Source: Pithys albifrons albifrons
Lineage: Eukaryota > Chordata > Aves > Passeriformes > Thamnophilidae
Direction of reading: 5' to 3'
Assembly: GCF_047495875.1 (NCBI RefSeq)
Contig: NC_092459.1
Location: forward strand, 15,919,795-15,983,794
DNA length: 64,000 nucleotides
This document shows, in pieces, positions 12,476-26,140 of this stretch (within the stretch, counting starts at the first letter, position 1; each line of letters opens with the position of its first letter). The position numbers and the translations under genes were made by a program. Under the pieces are notes generated by a model that saw only the letters and a program-made list of their open reading frames with translations, did not search any database and had not been told where the DNA came from.

Positions 12476-14009
12476 TGCTAAGACTGTGCTCAGAAGTGAA
12501 AATCCCATTCAATTGCACAGGCAGCAGAACACAGCAATTTTCCAATTTTTTTACCTGTGCAAACTACATTGCTGTGTCAGCTGCCCAGCTCACCTGGGTC
12601 CCCCTTCCTGGGGAGGGTTCTGTGCTAATGCACAGCACAGGGGTCAGAAAGTGTGAGAGCCAGGCCCCTTCCTGACAGGGCTCTACCAGCAGCTCCATCT
12701 CTCTAATTCAAAAGTTTGATGTTGAAGATCTCTAGTTCATCTATAGTATAGCAAACAGTGTTAAGTCATAGATTCGACCCTTATTTTGCCATCATCCATA
12801 CTGTTCAATTGTTAGCAGGCTTCCTCACACAGATGTGGCACATGACAGGCCAGGCCCTGAGGAATAGCTTGTGAAATAGCAGGCAGAAAAGGGCTCATCA
12901 GGGTACCATTCACAAGAGACATAATAAGTTGATTCACCATATTCGGGAGAGCAAAAGATTTTAACCATATAAGTGCAAGCCTGATCACAATGCTTAATTT
13001 TGTGGAAGAGAGCAGTCTTGGGCACAACCTATCCACTAGTTTACACATAGTCCTAGTGTTTTTAGCAGTCCAAAAAGAAGGAAGAAGCAGCCCTACTGCA
13101 AAAAGGAAAGGCTTTCTGCATGTTTGGATTTTGGCTGATACATACAGCTCCATTCAACAGTTTGTTGCTTTCCTTCCTGGTGCCAAGCTTTCTGGTTGCC
13201 AATCTAAGCAAACCACTGTTCATAACAACACACTGGCAACATGGGAAGAAAGCAACCAGGTGGCTAACAGCTATAAATTTATATATATGTGCAATATGAC
13301 AGGAGGTAACATTGCTTCAGACCACTGTTTTAGGAGAGTCCTCCTCTGTATGGTCTAGTTGGACAAAGCATTATTATAATCATCATCTTGCATCAAGCAT
13401 ATCAAAGGAATGGTCATGTTGGTGGCTGATGCATTCATCTATGTAAAAGCATTTAACTATCCAAGGCTGCTGAGGAGAGCAGGTAAAGTCACACATGCCA
13501 AGACAGCTTTGTTATAAAAATCTCTCCTAAAATAAAGACAAGGGGAAAGAGAGAACTGACCTTTAGATTCCCAACTCTTCCACTGCAGAAGACAGAAACA
13601 GGCCAAGGATGAATTCTGATATGGCTGGTGGAGTAACAGGAGTATTCAATAACAAGATCTGGTCAATATGGGTATAATTATTCAAGCATTGTGCTGTTAG
13701 CTTCTGTCTTCTGCAGCTGTTCTTCAAATCTGGAATTCAGTAACTTCCCCTGTTGCTCACTTAACTGCAAAAGCTCAAAGGAAGGTTGTTAAACAGTGCA
13801 GAACGAGTAGATGCTGCGGCTTCACTGGCCAACAAAGTAGACCATTCTCATTCCTTAGGCCAGTAACAAAAGTATCAATCAAAAAAACCGCAACAAAACA
13901 TAAAACCTGTAAAGGGTCTCAAGAAGAAAGCAGTTTACATACAGCTTCAGCAGTAACTGGAGATAAGTCTTCAACAGAGAGCTGAAAATAGTAATAAGAA
14001 GGCTGTCTT
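12476..14009. other. Non-coding stretch of mixed composition
   Basis: 12560-12700 is richer in G and C than its surroundings. Frames of 113 codons (12812-13153, minus) and 122 codons (12990-13358, plus) overlap on opposite strands and match no protein family I recognise. An old retroviral or other repeat origin is possible but unsupported. Confidence 0.45.
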
Positions 14010-14530
14010 ACTTTGGTGGGTTGACCTTCACTGGAAGCCAGGTACCCACTAAAGTCGCTCTATCACTTCCAGCTCAACTGCGCAGGGGACAGAAAATATA
14101 AAAAAGGTTCATAAATTGAGATAAGAACGGGGAGGGTTCACTCAGTGATTACTGTCAGATTAAAACAGTCTCAACTTGAAGAAATTAATTGAATTTATTA
14201 ACAATTAAGTCAGAGTAGGATAATGAGAAGTAAAACAAACCTTAAGAACACCTTCCCCCACCTGTCCCTCCTTCCTGGGGTTAACTTTATTCCCAGTTCT
14301 CTACCTCCTCTCCCTCAGTGGTGCAGGGAGATGGGGAATGAAGGTTACCGTCAGCTCATTGCATGTTGCTTCTGCTGCTGCTTTCTCCCTAAGGAGAGTA
14401 GTCCTTCCCCTGCTCCAATGTAGGGTCCCTCCTATGGGAGACAGTCGCCCATGAACTTTCCAACCTGAGTCCCTCCCACAGTCCTTCATGAACTGTGCAA
14501 GGACTTCTCCAGCCAAGGATGGACCTTACA
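14010..14530. mobile_element. Avian interspersed repeat, probably LTR-derived
   Basis: The block starting GGTGGGTTGACCTTCACTGG and continuing through TACCCACTAAAGTCGCTCTA near 14043 matches a high-copy bird repeat that I remember only in outline. So do the later ATTTATTAACAATTAAGTCAG near 14193 and the Pro/Ser-rich GC segment after 14250 (CACCTTCCCCC, CTACCTCCTCTCCCTC, GGGTCCCTCC...GGGAGACAG). Its composition switches from AT-rich to GC-rich without a gene being present. I believe the family is ERV-related, but family and orientation are uncertain. The frames of 66 and 71 codons inside it on opposite strands are not genes. Confidence 0.5.
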
Positions 14531-17500
14531 GCACTGACTTAAATTAACAATCTCTTGCAGTGAGGTTAAGAAAAAAAAAAGAAAGCTAAAAGAAAAACTA
14601 AAAATAAACTTTCATAAAACTAAACTCAATGCAAGTTTTTCTGCTTTTTTTTTCCCTTTTGCTCCCTATCACAGAACACTTTGGATGAATAATTGATATT
14701 TTGTTTTGAACATTTTAGCTTGGAATCACTTTAATCAAGCTCTCTTGTGGTCTTCTAGAAGAAAAGGACTTGCAAATGCACAAGGTGTCCTGACCTAGCA
14801 GGATAACAGATGGGACAAGCTGCAAGAGCAAAGCTACACACCTTTTGCAGGCAAACAAGATGTCACCGTGTGCATACACTGAGCTAATACAGGCTCCCAC
14901 TGTCCATACTTCGAACTGCCTATCTGCTCTTATGCAGGCCTGAACTTCAGCTTATTCTCAGGCTTAACATCAGTTGTGACACTGCACAAACCCAGTTTGT
15001 CTGTTGGTGGCATGAACCCTGAGCAAAACAAGCTGTTATTTGCCTGCAGAATAGCACATTGACATACCTCAGGTGTGAGAAGGCCACAGGCTTTGACTCA
15101 TAAGGCAGAGAAGACAGCAAAATCTGCACTGATAGACATGCACTTGGAAACAATTAAGAGGAATTTAAAGTGTTTGCTGCTATGTTCTTTTGCTATGATG
15201 TGAAATTTTAGTCTCTGTAAAAAATGGAGCAATAAGGTAAATATCTCAATAGACTTCTTAAAAAGAGAATTTTAAAATATAACATTCTAATTTAAGATTG
15301 AAAACACTGATGTATGAAAGTTTCCTCACAATATTTACTCACAAATTCAACCATTAAAAAGATAAGGAAGATCACGAAGTGCAACTATCTGTCAAGTCTA
15401 CAGTGTGCAAGTGCTCATCAAATCAAATATATATGTTCTATACTCAGTGTGATAGAAGTCAGCAAGAAACCTGACTTGAGAATCTAGGTAGAGATTACAT
15501 CATTAGCTACTGGAAGGGGACTGTCCTGTCTGCATAGTCTCTAGTTACCCTGAAATGCAGTATCTCTCATCAGGACATTGTCTGCAGTACATTCTGCTTA
15601 CAATTGTCCTGTGGCAGTCAGAACTTAATTGTCCTACTGATGATATGCTGACTGGCAACACTCGCAAGAACTGATGTTTTGTCCCACTCCTTCCTTTTCA
15701 CCCCTTATATATATTATTCTCATTCTGATTTCTGAGTTTAGGAACACTTTCATCAGCACTGTCTCTGTACAATCCTAAATATCCACTGGACTGATTCATT
15801 TTTTTTTTACAACATGTCATAGTCCATTGTGCAGGATGCTTCAAAATCAAAACTCTTTTCCTTCAAAAAAATGCTCATGTTTGAACAAGGAGCTTATTCT
15901 GAAAGAGGAAGTGTAGTCAAAAGGACCTTAACCTTTTCCTCCTGAAACTGATACATGGTGTAGAAAAACTTAATATGCAGTCATTTGCAACCAGTGCTGC
16001 CACAAATTTCCTATCAATTAAGGATGGGAAAGAGAGAATGTGTCAGAAATTAATTTGATTAGTCTTAAGCTCTGACCAGGAGTCATTCTTGGAAGATAGC
16101 TTCCACTTTACATTACATTATAAGTATGAGTAACATCAGAAAACACTTCAGCTCTTATTTTATTATTTTACTAAAAAAATTTAATTTTATAAATATAAGA
16201 TTAGCATGCCCTTTGCAATACTTTGCTTCTCTGTTATGAAATTAAAGGTACATTCTGCATCATCTTGATTTAGACTATCTTCTTGCAATCTGAAATTTTC
16301 CTTCAAGGCCATAAGACAATAACCAGAGGTCTCTAGATAGCTTTTACTTATTTTGTCATGTGCAAGCTGTTGAAAATATGCTGACAGAAACAGTGAACTT
16401 AAATTACAGTTTTTGAAAGTATCACATAAGAATTTATGCTAGCTGTTAATTACAAGAATGAGAGAATCTGGATGTTTTCTAAGCCACTCATGCAGTCTGC
16501 TACTAAGTAAAATGGGCTAGGGCCCACTGTCTGGCCTTTAGGCAAAGAGAACAGCATGGTTTGAGCTCTGATGCTACATTCTCCTTTCTCTCTTCACCCA
16601 CAGAGAGGGTGGTCCATCCTGCTCCTGAACAGCGCACAAATGATTAATTATGTCCTAGTTCTCAAATTTGTGTCCTGGCCTTGTTTACTTTTCCAGTCTA
16701 GATATAGGTCATCTAAAAGTATTATCTTTATCAGTGGAAAAAAACCTCACAACAAACAGATTACAAAACCTTTTGACTTGGAGGTACTTTTTTGACTAAA
16801 TAAGTAGTTAGTCTTCCTACAGTCTCAGTCTTACTATAAGCAGCACAATCAAGTCTTTATCAAACTATAGAGCTATGAAGTGGTAATAAAAGCAATACAG
16901 CTTGATCTGTATGATCACATCTCTTCAGCTTCACAGTCAATTTAAAGTTCACCAGACATCGACTGTGAATTTGATAGCTGCCACTGGAAGCTTCCTGGAG
17001 TCTGAAGGCTGACAAAATATTGCATCATCTCCCACTTCTGTCTACATATCATCTAAGATTTGCATTTAATCCACTGTCACTTCATGTTCCATAGATTTTA
17101 TAAAAGAAAAAAAAGAAGATGAATAGTAAAACCAGAAAGAAGACATGAATAATTGTAGTTTCTTTTCTGTGCCACTCATCTTCTTGTTATTCTTGTATAA
17201 CTTGATTGTTAAAACTCCTTATTTCGGACAGAACCCAGACATGGTAGCCTGGTTAAAATTCCTATTCATGAGGCCATCAGTCATGTTTGTTCACATGAAA
17301 AGGCAAAGAGCATTGGGGGAAATTAAATGTGGAGCTTCATACAGTGACTGCACATGTCTGATGTCACCACTGATTCAGTTATATGTGCTGTCAACATATA
17401 CTGGCAATATATGAGAACTAGGAAAACTTTTGGAGGCAGCTTAATTTGCAAGTTTGCTGCTACTCTGTTTACTTAGACACAAATAAACAGTAATAGGATA

Positions 17501-20500
17501 AGCATGTGCATATTTCTTGTGCTGATTAGCTTCCCATGAGCTTGATCCAAATTCAACTCAAGTCAGTGGGAATTTTCCCCTTTCTCCAACAGCAGTTGGC
17601 CCACATCCTCAGTAAGAAGCATACTGCACTGAGCAGCAGTTGTTCACATTAGGAAAAGTATTAAAGGATTATTCTACAAAGGGAAAATGGGCATAAGGTG
17701 TCCTTCAAGCATGCTGACAAGATGATCACAATGAGAAATCAACAATCTGATATATTGCAAGCCTCATTTAGTAATTTGGAGACACAGAAATTCAAATTTG
17801 CAAAATAAAATTTGTTGCACTGCAAAATTACTAACTCTGTTGGCAAATTTAATCCTTCAGGTTAGATGAGCCTTGCCTGACAGCCTAATAGTATTCACCT
17901 TATCAATCAGGTAGTTTCTGGGGGATTTTTATTCACATAGCAGTTTTAATACTGAAATTGAGCTTGTCCAACTAGAAGGGTGTGAAGGTGCACTTTGGAT
18001 TGAGCTAAATTGGAACTATAGGGTCTTTTCATCACTAAAACAACTGTAACAGCAATTGTGGCTGGAAGTGGAAGATTAATTTTCATGTACCTTTAGTTCT
18101 CAAATGTTACCTTGGCAATAAATAGCTCATGCTCAGAAAAAAAGCTGATAAAACCTCATTTTATTTACACTTTTGGTCAATAGAATTCACAGTATCAAAT
18201 CAGTATGTTTTAAAGAAGATTAATTTTATAAAAAACTTTTCTTTTTAGCCACAACAGATTTGTTCACTTGCTTTGTTTTAAAATTGAAAGAAAAAACCCT
18301 TGCTGTCTACACCAATGACTGCCAGAGAAGACAACCGAAACGATGACGCAATGTAGTTCTATGGTATACTGAAAACTAGTTTAGAAGAGCTATGTACTCA
18401 AGCATTATTAGTAAGGAGCAGAATGCAGGTCACCAGGTAATACTATGGGTCTGAAGTTTATGTATACCATATTACTCCTTATAGCATGATATAGAACAGA
18501 TTCAAAAAACTACTTAGATGGCCATCTAGTGTCATGCAAGTGAAATGCAAAATATTTAATTGCTTAAAATTCATGCACCTGTTCTCCCACAGAACAATGA
18601 AAAAATTCACAAGTATTCACTTTTGTTTCAAAATAAACTGATCACCTCCAGAGCATCACTGACATTTTGCAAGGAAATCCTATTCAATTTAGTTGTCACA
18701 AATATATGAGACTTTATATCAGAAAATGATGGAAGACATATTACTAAAAGGAAAATACACACAGAAAGCAAAACAAGTGCCATTGCTGTCATTGTTGGAC
18801 TTTAGCAACTAACATTAAAATGTCAAGAGGTAAAGAAATGTAACATTGCAAAATGGGAAATCAGGAAGATGGTGTGATACCAAGTCTGAGTGAGGGAAGA
18901 CAAATTAATCCAGTCACAGTGTAGCAACATAGCAATGGAAATGTGTTAACTTCAAATATCTTCTGAGCCTGAAAGACTGTTCATTTTATAGATATTCTAA
19001 ATGTGAGTGAATAGAGAAGTAATTAAATACTATCTATATGTCTTAATTTCTTTCCACTAAACACGCATGCACAAATAGCCTCACTCCTAAGACCAGAAGG
19101 AACAGTTCTGATTACCTACTCTTACTTTAAAAAAATACATACATACAGCACATTTAAGAAAGTAATGACTTACCTGTGCCTTCATTCCTATTTTATCTGC
19201 ATGTGAAATGACTTTCAGATGTGATAATTTAATTTTATGTTTTTCAGATAAACCATTTAATCTTAGTAAGAAAATGAACTGAAAGAATCACTGTAAAACA
19301 GTAGTAACTGTTTCCTTTGCAGCATATGGCTCACTTTTGCTGTGATACTATACAATCCTTACTTCAGAAATGCTGAGAGGCAAACAAATTACCTTAGTAT
19401 TTATCTGAGATTATATACCAGGCTAATGGCTAAAGCAGCCTTATACCTAAATTAAGGATTTAAAGTTTACAGCTTCAGGCCTACAATGGTATATAAAAAT
19501 TCCTATTAAAAATTACAACTGCTTTCTCATTTGATTAATGAACTCACAGTGGGATTTACAGCATTTGTAAAACTTCTTTTTTCTTGCACATTTCATCATA
19601 AGTTATAGCAGAGAAAAACTAAATACAGCTTCGGTAGTCAGTATTTTTACCATGGTCTCATTCCCCTCATTTAACTTTTTCTGTTACAAATAATCAAATT
19701 CTCACTGCTTTATCAGTGATGTTGTTCAAATATCACAAAATTTGAAGATGGGAAGACAAGCTCTGTGATGCTGATGGCATATTAAGGAGTCTTTTCCACT
19801 AGTCTGTATCTCTGGAGATCCTTTCCAGAAGTACCTTTGTTACAGGACACACAAAGGTCAAAACAATGTACCCGCATCTGAAAGCATGCCATTTCCTTAT
19901 CAGATTCAAAACTAATTAAGTTCCTGCTTTCTGATTCCATTCTGACAAGATGGAAATTACATCCAAAGAATGTTATCATTAAGATACCAAAAAGGAAGGT
20001 AACATGCTTTGTACCAAATCTGAATTTTAGACCTGACTTCACCTTGAATTCAAATGTTCATTTCATATTTAGATTCACATAATACTGAACTCCTAAAACA
20101 CTGGATTGTTTTTTGATGAAACTACAGTTAAAGCAAGAAAAAGGTCAGGGCTCTGAAGCAGCTATAGTAATAACACAAGGCCTCATACCCTTTTCACCCC
20201 ACAGAGGAATCCGCAGCATGACTTCACCTTTGGAAAACCCAGGCTTTTATTGACAAGTGCAATGATGAACTACTATGCTTGTGCAATAGCCATTCAACCC
20301 AACTCTCAACAGATTCAGCATCCACCTCTCACCCACTGTTTGGCTTACACTCCCAGAAAGGGTCCCCACTGTCATTAACAGCAGTGACCCAAAACCAGTA
20401 TGCAACAATCAATTCTGCATATCATGTGTGAGTCCAGGGCAACACCAACCAGTTGCACCAGAGACTCTGCCTAGTGCCACAAGCCTACTTTACTTTTCCA

Positions 20501-22009
20501 TCACCTTGGCTGTAACCTGCTTCCACATATGAATGGATTCTCTGCCTGCTTTGTCCTCTTTGCCTGACCACATCAAAGAAGGACACAATTCTCTAGCAAC
20601 TACCACACCATAGCAGACTTTGAGAGACCTGAAATGGCTCAAGTGTACACATCTCTTCACAGAATATGTCTATAGTTTCTCAGCTTATTGATAGCTAGAT
20701 CAAGTCTCAGATGAGATAACCTGGGAATTACCAAGATTCCCCAGGTGACAAGAACTATTATTACCAGAGCAGGGGTTCCAAGAATTAAAGTTGTTTAAAT
20801 GCTACTATTCTCCAAAAAAAAAAAATAGATGAGAAGACAAATTGCTATGTGATTTATGGCCTCTTATAAAATCAAATATATGAGTAAAAAGCTTTTTGCA
20901 TTTTGGTTAAAAATCAAAAACATTATTTTAATAAATTGCAATATTTACATTCAGGTTTTCTTCTGTGTTGAACAAAAAAAACAAGTTAAAATATCAGCAT
21001 TTGTCATGGAATTAAGATAATTTTAATATTTCAATTTAGGCATGATAGTCTAGGGTTGTCTGAGTTTTGATTGAAACAAACTATTTCAACATTTATTAAT
21101 CAATTTTTATTCAGTGCGTTAAATAGAATTGAAATGTTCTCTTTGAAGGTTGGTGAAATTAATGTTAAGCTTTCTTTGCTATTTTGCAGGGATGTTTCCT
21201 AGGACTGGTAATTTCAGTTTTGTACTTCCATGTACAATGTGCTCTCTGGTCATCCCTCAAAAAAAAAAAAGTGTTTTTTCTCTTTGTGTTACTGTTTAGG
21301 ACACTTCTTTGGGATTTTCAGTCTCCTCACCATTTCTGGAGTTTGTAATCTGTCTTAGGTGAGTCACTGGCAGTCACAGCCATCCTCAGAAGAGCTGGAA
21401 ACTACCACAGAGGACATACAGACCACATGGATAGGAGTGGATTAGATGGGTTGAATATCCTTTGAAAACTTTCTAAGCTAGTCAAAGGAGAAAAAGCAGT
21501 GCTTCCATGAAATTCCCTGAATCTCCTATTGTTAGATTCACTAGTGCACTGACTGGTTAGGAAATTTAAACAGGTTTTCTTAGGTGAACTGCATTGATCC
21601 ACTCTGCCAAAAAAAAAAAAAAGAGAGAATTGTCGGGATCACAATTTCTGTAAAAAGAGAAGGAACTCTTCTAATAAAGGAAAAATCCTCAGACTCTTTC
21701 TTAGTAGTTTATTAATTTTCATTCCAGCTTCAAGTGGACTAGAAAGAATAGTATATTGGCTACCTTAATGAGAAAGAGACAGAGATACTGATTACTAGCA
21801 GGCAAATGAGGTTTCAGATCAGATACATGAGTCAGAGGGCAAGATAATAACCTAATGAGCCAACAATCACTGTGCACAAGAAAATAAAGCAAATCTAGGT
21901 AAAATTATGGGTTTCTGCCAGCCTTTTCACTTTCAATAAGTATCAAATATTAAAACAAAAATTGGTAATTTTCTTTTGCAACCTGAAAACATCACTCAGA
22001 TGTGTCTCA
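14531..22009. other. Long AT-rich non-coding stretch
   Basis: No protein-coding gene or RNA gene was recognised in these 7.5 kb. Minor points: 17540-17570 (CTTGATCCAAATTCAACTC followed by AAGTCAGTGGGA) resembles a widespread old amniote repeat motif; 19088-19118 resembles the 3' end of an old CR1/L3 element; 20180-20660 is somewhat richer in G and C and could be an unclassified old repeat. A-runs of 11-14 nt occur near 20814, 21260 and 21609. Confidence 0.5.
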
Positions 22010-22865
22010 CCAGAGCTGGTTAGAGGGGAAGGATCACCTCCCTCCATCAGCTGGCACTCCTCCTAATGCCCTTAGCCTTCCTTGCTGCAAGGTCATGTTG
22101 CTGGCGCATGTTCAACTTGTGGTGCACCAGGACCACCAGAGCCTTTGCAGCAGTTACTTTCCAGTTGTTTGACCCTCAGTTGCCACAATTAGTGCACAAT
22201 TAGATCACTCTTCCACAGGAGCAGGACTTGGCACTTCCCTTTGTTGAGCTTCATGAGGTTTCATTCTGCCCACTTCTTGGGGTTTTCAAGGACCCTCTGA
22301 GTGGCATCCGGTGCATCAGCCACTCCTCCTCATTCTGTACAGTTGGCAGACTTACTGAGGGTGTATTTTTTCCCATCACCTGGGTTATTAATAAAGATTT
22401 CAAACAGTAATGGCCCTGGGGCCTACCTCTAGTGACCAGTATCCAGATGATCTTTTTATCAATGATTATAATACTTTTAGCCCAGCAGCTGGCAGTTTTC
22501 AGCCTGCCTTGCTGTCCTCTTACCAAGTCTATACTTCCTCAGTTTACCTATGAGGAGGTTAGAGCTGAAATCAAGGTAAATTATATCCTGTGTTTACCCT
22601 TTTTCCAATGAACTGGTAATTTCATCATGAAAAGTTATCAGGTCATCAGGCATCATTTCTCCTTCCTAAATCCCTGCTGCCTATTTCAAGTCATTATCTT
22701 GTCCTTCATGTGTTTGGAAAGTTCTCAAAATTTTTGCTCCATCACCTTCCCGAGGACCAAGGTAATGCTGAGAAGCCTGAAGACCCCCAGATGCTTCTTC
22801 CTCAAGCCCAAAATAACACTCATTTCTCCCAGTCCCTAGGAATTTACCATAGCAACATTGAGTAT
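22010..22865 (-). mobile_element. Old CR1 LINE fragment, reverse-transcriptase region
   Basis: Read on the minus strand, this carries the order of the CR1 polymerase domain, from the finger and palm segment near 22860 down to the C-terminal segment near 22010. Recognisable remnants are TTGATTTCAGC near 22567-22577 (the conserved FSKAF region), a decayed catalytic FADD region near 22340, and AACCTCATGAAGCTCAAC near 22242-22259, the conserved block whose intact form is MKFNK in the copy at 44912-46149. All frames are broken by stops and indels. It is older than the copies at 11.9 kb and 44.9 kb. Frames of 60-91 codons on both strands are by-products. Confidence 0.85.
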
Positions 22866-25800
22866 TTGTACCAAAATCAACTGCCACTGGGATTTGTATG
22901 TTATTAATCTTGACCTTAAAAAATCTTGTATATTAATGTTTTGCTCGAAAAACTATAGAGATTAAAAAACACCCAAGAAGATGGTTGCAATTTCATACTT
23001 AGCAAAATTAATTTTAAGAAACCAGAAGTGTAGAGGAAAAAAAAAAGGAAAGAACAAGTTTTTATGTCAGATATTCAAATTTACAGAGATGAGAAAACTC
23101 ATCCTGCAGTACTTAAGAAAATAGTCAAATATGTTTGTTCTCTATAAGTTACTGGGGATCTGGTGGAGAACACAATTGATCCCACTGGAGGAGAGAAGAC
23201 AAAAAAATAAAGAAAATATTCAAAGAGAGCCTTGAGAACGACAGAATCAATCCGGTTTGTAAACATCTTGGACATAAAATAATGAATTAATATAGTCAAC
23301 TATTATGAACACAGCACAGTTTTTATTTGATGGTGTGACTGGGTTGCTGAATAATGGGAAATGAGTGGTTGTGACATATTTTGATTTTTGTGGAATTTCT
23401 GAAACCTCATCTAATGACATTATCACAAGTGGGTTAAAAAGATAAGATCTGGCTTTAATTATCCATGAAAGCATGAAAACTAGAAAATTCTTGCCACAGC
23501 TTATGTTCTATATGTGGCTGCTCCTGGTATGTTCCCCATGTCCTTCTGCTGCCAGATGACATTGCAAGAAAGAAACCACTATCTTCATAAGGATGATTTT
23601 TTGAAGAGTTCTGAATGAAGAAGCTGACTCTGAACATATATTCCAAGTTTCAGGCGTAATTTTATTCCTAGTTCTTTCAGTGGAGCAATTCCTGCCCTGA
23701 CTGTTGCTGTAGTTTCCCCTGATGGTTGAAATCTCTTTCTCATTCCATAAAAGAGCAGAAGAGATTTATCCAGAGGTATTTTCAGAACAAGGCCCTTGTT
23801 CACCTCAGCAGTGCAGCCTGATTCTAAGATGATTCATACTGATACAGAAATTTTTGAAATAGGAAAATGAATTATTTCAATATTTAAATTAAACACTGCT
23901 ACCTTTTTCAAAATCACTCACATTGCTCATCTCTGCTAAACATAATCTACACTCAGATTTTCAAAATACCAGGATCTTCCCACATGCTCACTTTCCTCAA
24001 ACTTTCTTCCATTCTTGGATCAGAGCAGCAATAAATGGTCCAAGACAACAACAGATCATGAGCCATCTCTCTCTTGAACCCAGGTCAACTGAGCTTGCCA
24101 TTTGGGAGTATTTGTTCAAAGCGGTTGATAGTAAGTACACAGCTTGCTGCAGCTCTAGGAATTACCTCCAGGACATCTGGCTTCATGCCCAACCTCTCCA
24201 TGTGAACCTCCCTGAAAATAAAACACCAGAAAGTATAAAAATGTATTGACTTGTCTGCAGAAAAGATTTTCAGCCTGTTTGCTTTCTTGTAAAGTAAAAA
24301 ATAACAAGGTTGATGTGAGCAAACAGAAAGACATAAAGAAGCTAAGACCTGTCAATAAAAAGACAAAACATTATTCAGCTGCCAGTCATTCCACTGGGGA
24401 TTATCTCTAAAAACACACTTTGGTTTTGACATCATGTTTTAAAAAGTGGCTTGAAATTTTGGGGAAAAAATAAAAAGCAACTATATACAAGACCTCATGA
24501 AAGAAAAGTTCAGAGATCATCTCACACAAATTATTATTTCATTATTTGAAAAATCATCCCATAGTTGGGCATGTATGAAAAACACAACTTCACACTGGTG
24601 ATCCTTACATAAGTGGGGAGCCCAGACTTGAACTGCTCAAGTAACAACTAACTTATATTTTCTTATAGTTCCTCTGTTGGGGAAAAAAGTTTTACCTGAC
24701 AAAGAGAACTGAACAGAGTTTCTGCATTGGGGTACTTCTGTTCTATATTCAGTGCTCCTGCCAAAGATTTTAATCATAAGTTATCATTCATATTGCTTAA
24801 AAGTAAGCCAGTGAATTAAAGCCATGGAAATTACAATTCTTCATTACCTTTGATTAAGTTGAGTTCCCCTGTGTTAAGAAGATAATAACTAAAAACTCAA
24901 AGTGGACACAGCTATAGTTTTAATTATGTACATTACTAATTCAGTGTGGTTCATATTTCATATGGTAGCTGCCTTTCTTTACCATATGGAAGTAGAAAGA
25001 TCAAAATTATTTAAATATCAAAATTTTAAAAAACTGAAAGAAACCAGGTACTTTCCAAGGTGGTTTTGAATACAAAGATACTGCTGGATTTCAGGAGTTA
25101 TCAGGATAATATTACAGACATGATAAGCCATCTAAGCTCCTCTGGACAAATCAGTAACCAAAATCTATAAAACCTAAAATAACCATCTGAATGATGCAGT
25201 TATAGTTGTCATAGTTTTCAAACTTAGTTCCTAAGGAAAAAAAATCACTTGCCTTAGGATCTCTGGGCTGTTGTGAAGGAGCTGAACTTACCATGAGGAA
25301 GTGGTTCTTAGACAAGACTGTGAGACTCTTTTATCAATATCCAAAATTCCAGCCTGGTAACTTATTTATATTTCTCAAAATGTGGCAAAAGAAAATAAGA
25401 CAGTGGGGAAACTTCCAGGAGGTTCTATATGATCCCCATAGTTTCACCTGCCCCTTGGCAGGTCTTATCTGCAACATCTTACAGCATTCAGCATCATACC
25501 ACTCCTGTGAAAAAGAAAAACTAAAGCTAGGAACAGCTGTAAAGTTAGCAGATGTCAAGGTATTGATATTTTTCATAACAAATATCCAAACCAACAAAAA
25601 ATGGTTCAATTGACAAGAAAATAACCTTGAAACTTTTCTTCTATTTGCACTGAACATGTTACGCTTCAAGAAAGTCCAGCTCCCTGGTGTGTTTCCTTTC
25701 AGTCTTCAGTAACTACCCTGTTTTCTGGTTTTGATTTTATCAAATCAAAAATACAGAAAAACTATAATTGAAGACTGGGTTTGCACTCTTTGAAATGGGC

Positions 25801-25977
25801 TATTGACTAGAAGGCAGGAGATATTCTCATGAGGTAGTAATATCTATTTAACTTCTAGTATTACTGGCAATAAAGCATGATTAGAGAAACAACAGCAAAA
25901 ATGGAATACAGATTACCTTAACAATAAACCACTGTTTAAGAATAGATGTACTTTAAAAATACATAGCTCTTACCATG
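22866..25977. other. AT-rich non-coding stretch with unassigned frames
   Basis: Nothing was identified with confidence. A minus-strand frame at 23585-23803 (72 codons; contains GMRKRFQPSGETTATVRAG) and its neighbour at 23455-23646 have a more protein-like composition than most frames here. I cannot match either to a family, and no convincing splice sites or start were found. Both are left uncalled. Confidence 0.45.
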
Positions 25978-26140
25978 GAATCATAGAATCATAAAAATAT
26001 TTGGGTTGGAAGGGATGTTAAAGTTCATTTACTTCCAATACCCTTGCCACGGGCAGGAATGCCACCACTAGATCAGGCTGCTCAGGGTCCCAGCCAGACA
26101 GACCTTCCAGGGATAGGGTATCCACAACCTCTCTGGGCTA
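25978..26140 (-). mobile_element. CR1 3'-end fragment
   Basis: The plus strand begins with AATCATAGAATCATA, followed by a TTTGGGTTGGAAGGGATG block, a CCTTGCCACGGGCAGG block and ATCCACAACCTCTCTGGG. This is the usual order of the reversed CR1 3' UTR. Homology stops at about 26140, so the insertion was truncated to about 160 bp. It belongs to a different subfamily from the 11.9-kb copy, judging by the GGGTTGGAAGGGA form. Confidence 0.92.

Noticed and set aside
12812..13358. Possible retroviral protein remnant
   Set aside because: The overlapping frames on both strands show no motif of gag, pol or env that I can recognise.
17533..17580. Fragment resembling a common amniote repeat (GATCCAAAT...AAGTCAGTGGGA)
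   Set aside because: Too short and diverged to assign; noted only in the description of the surrounding stretch.
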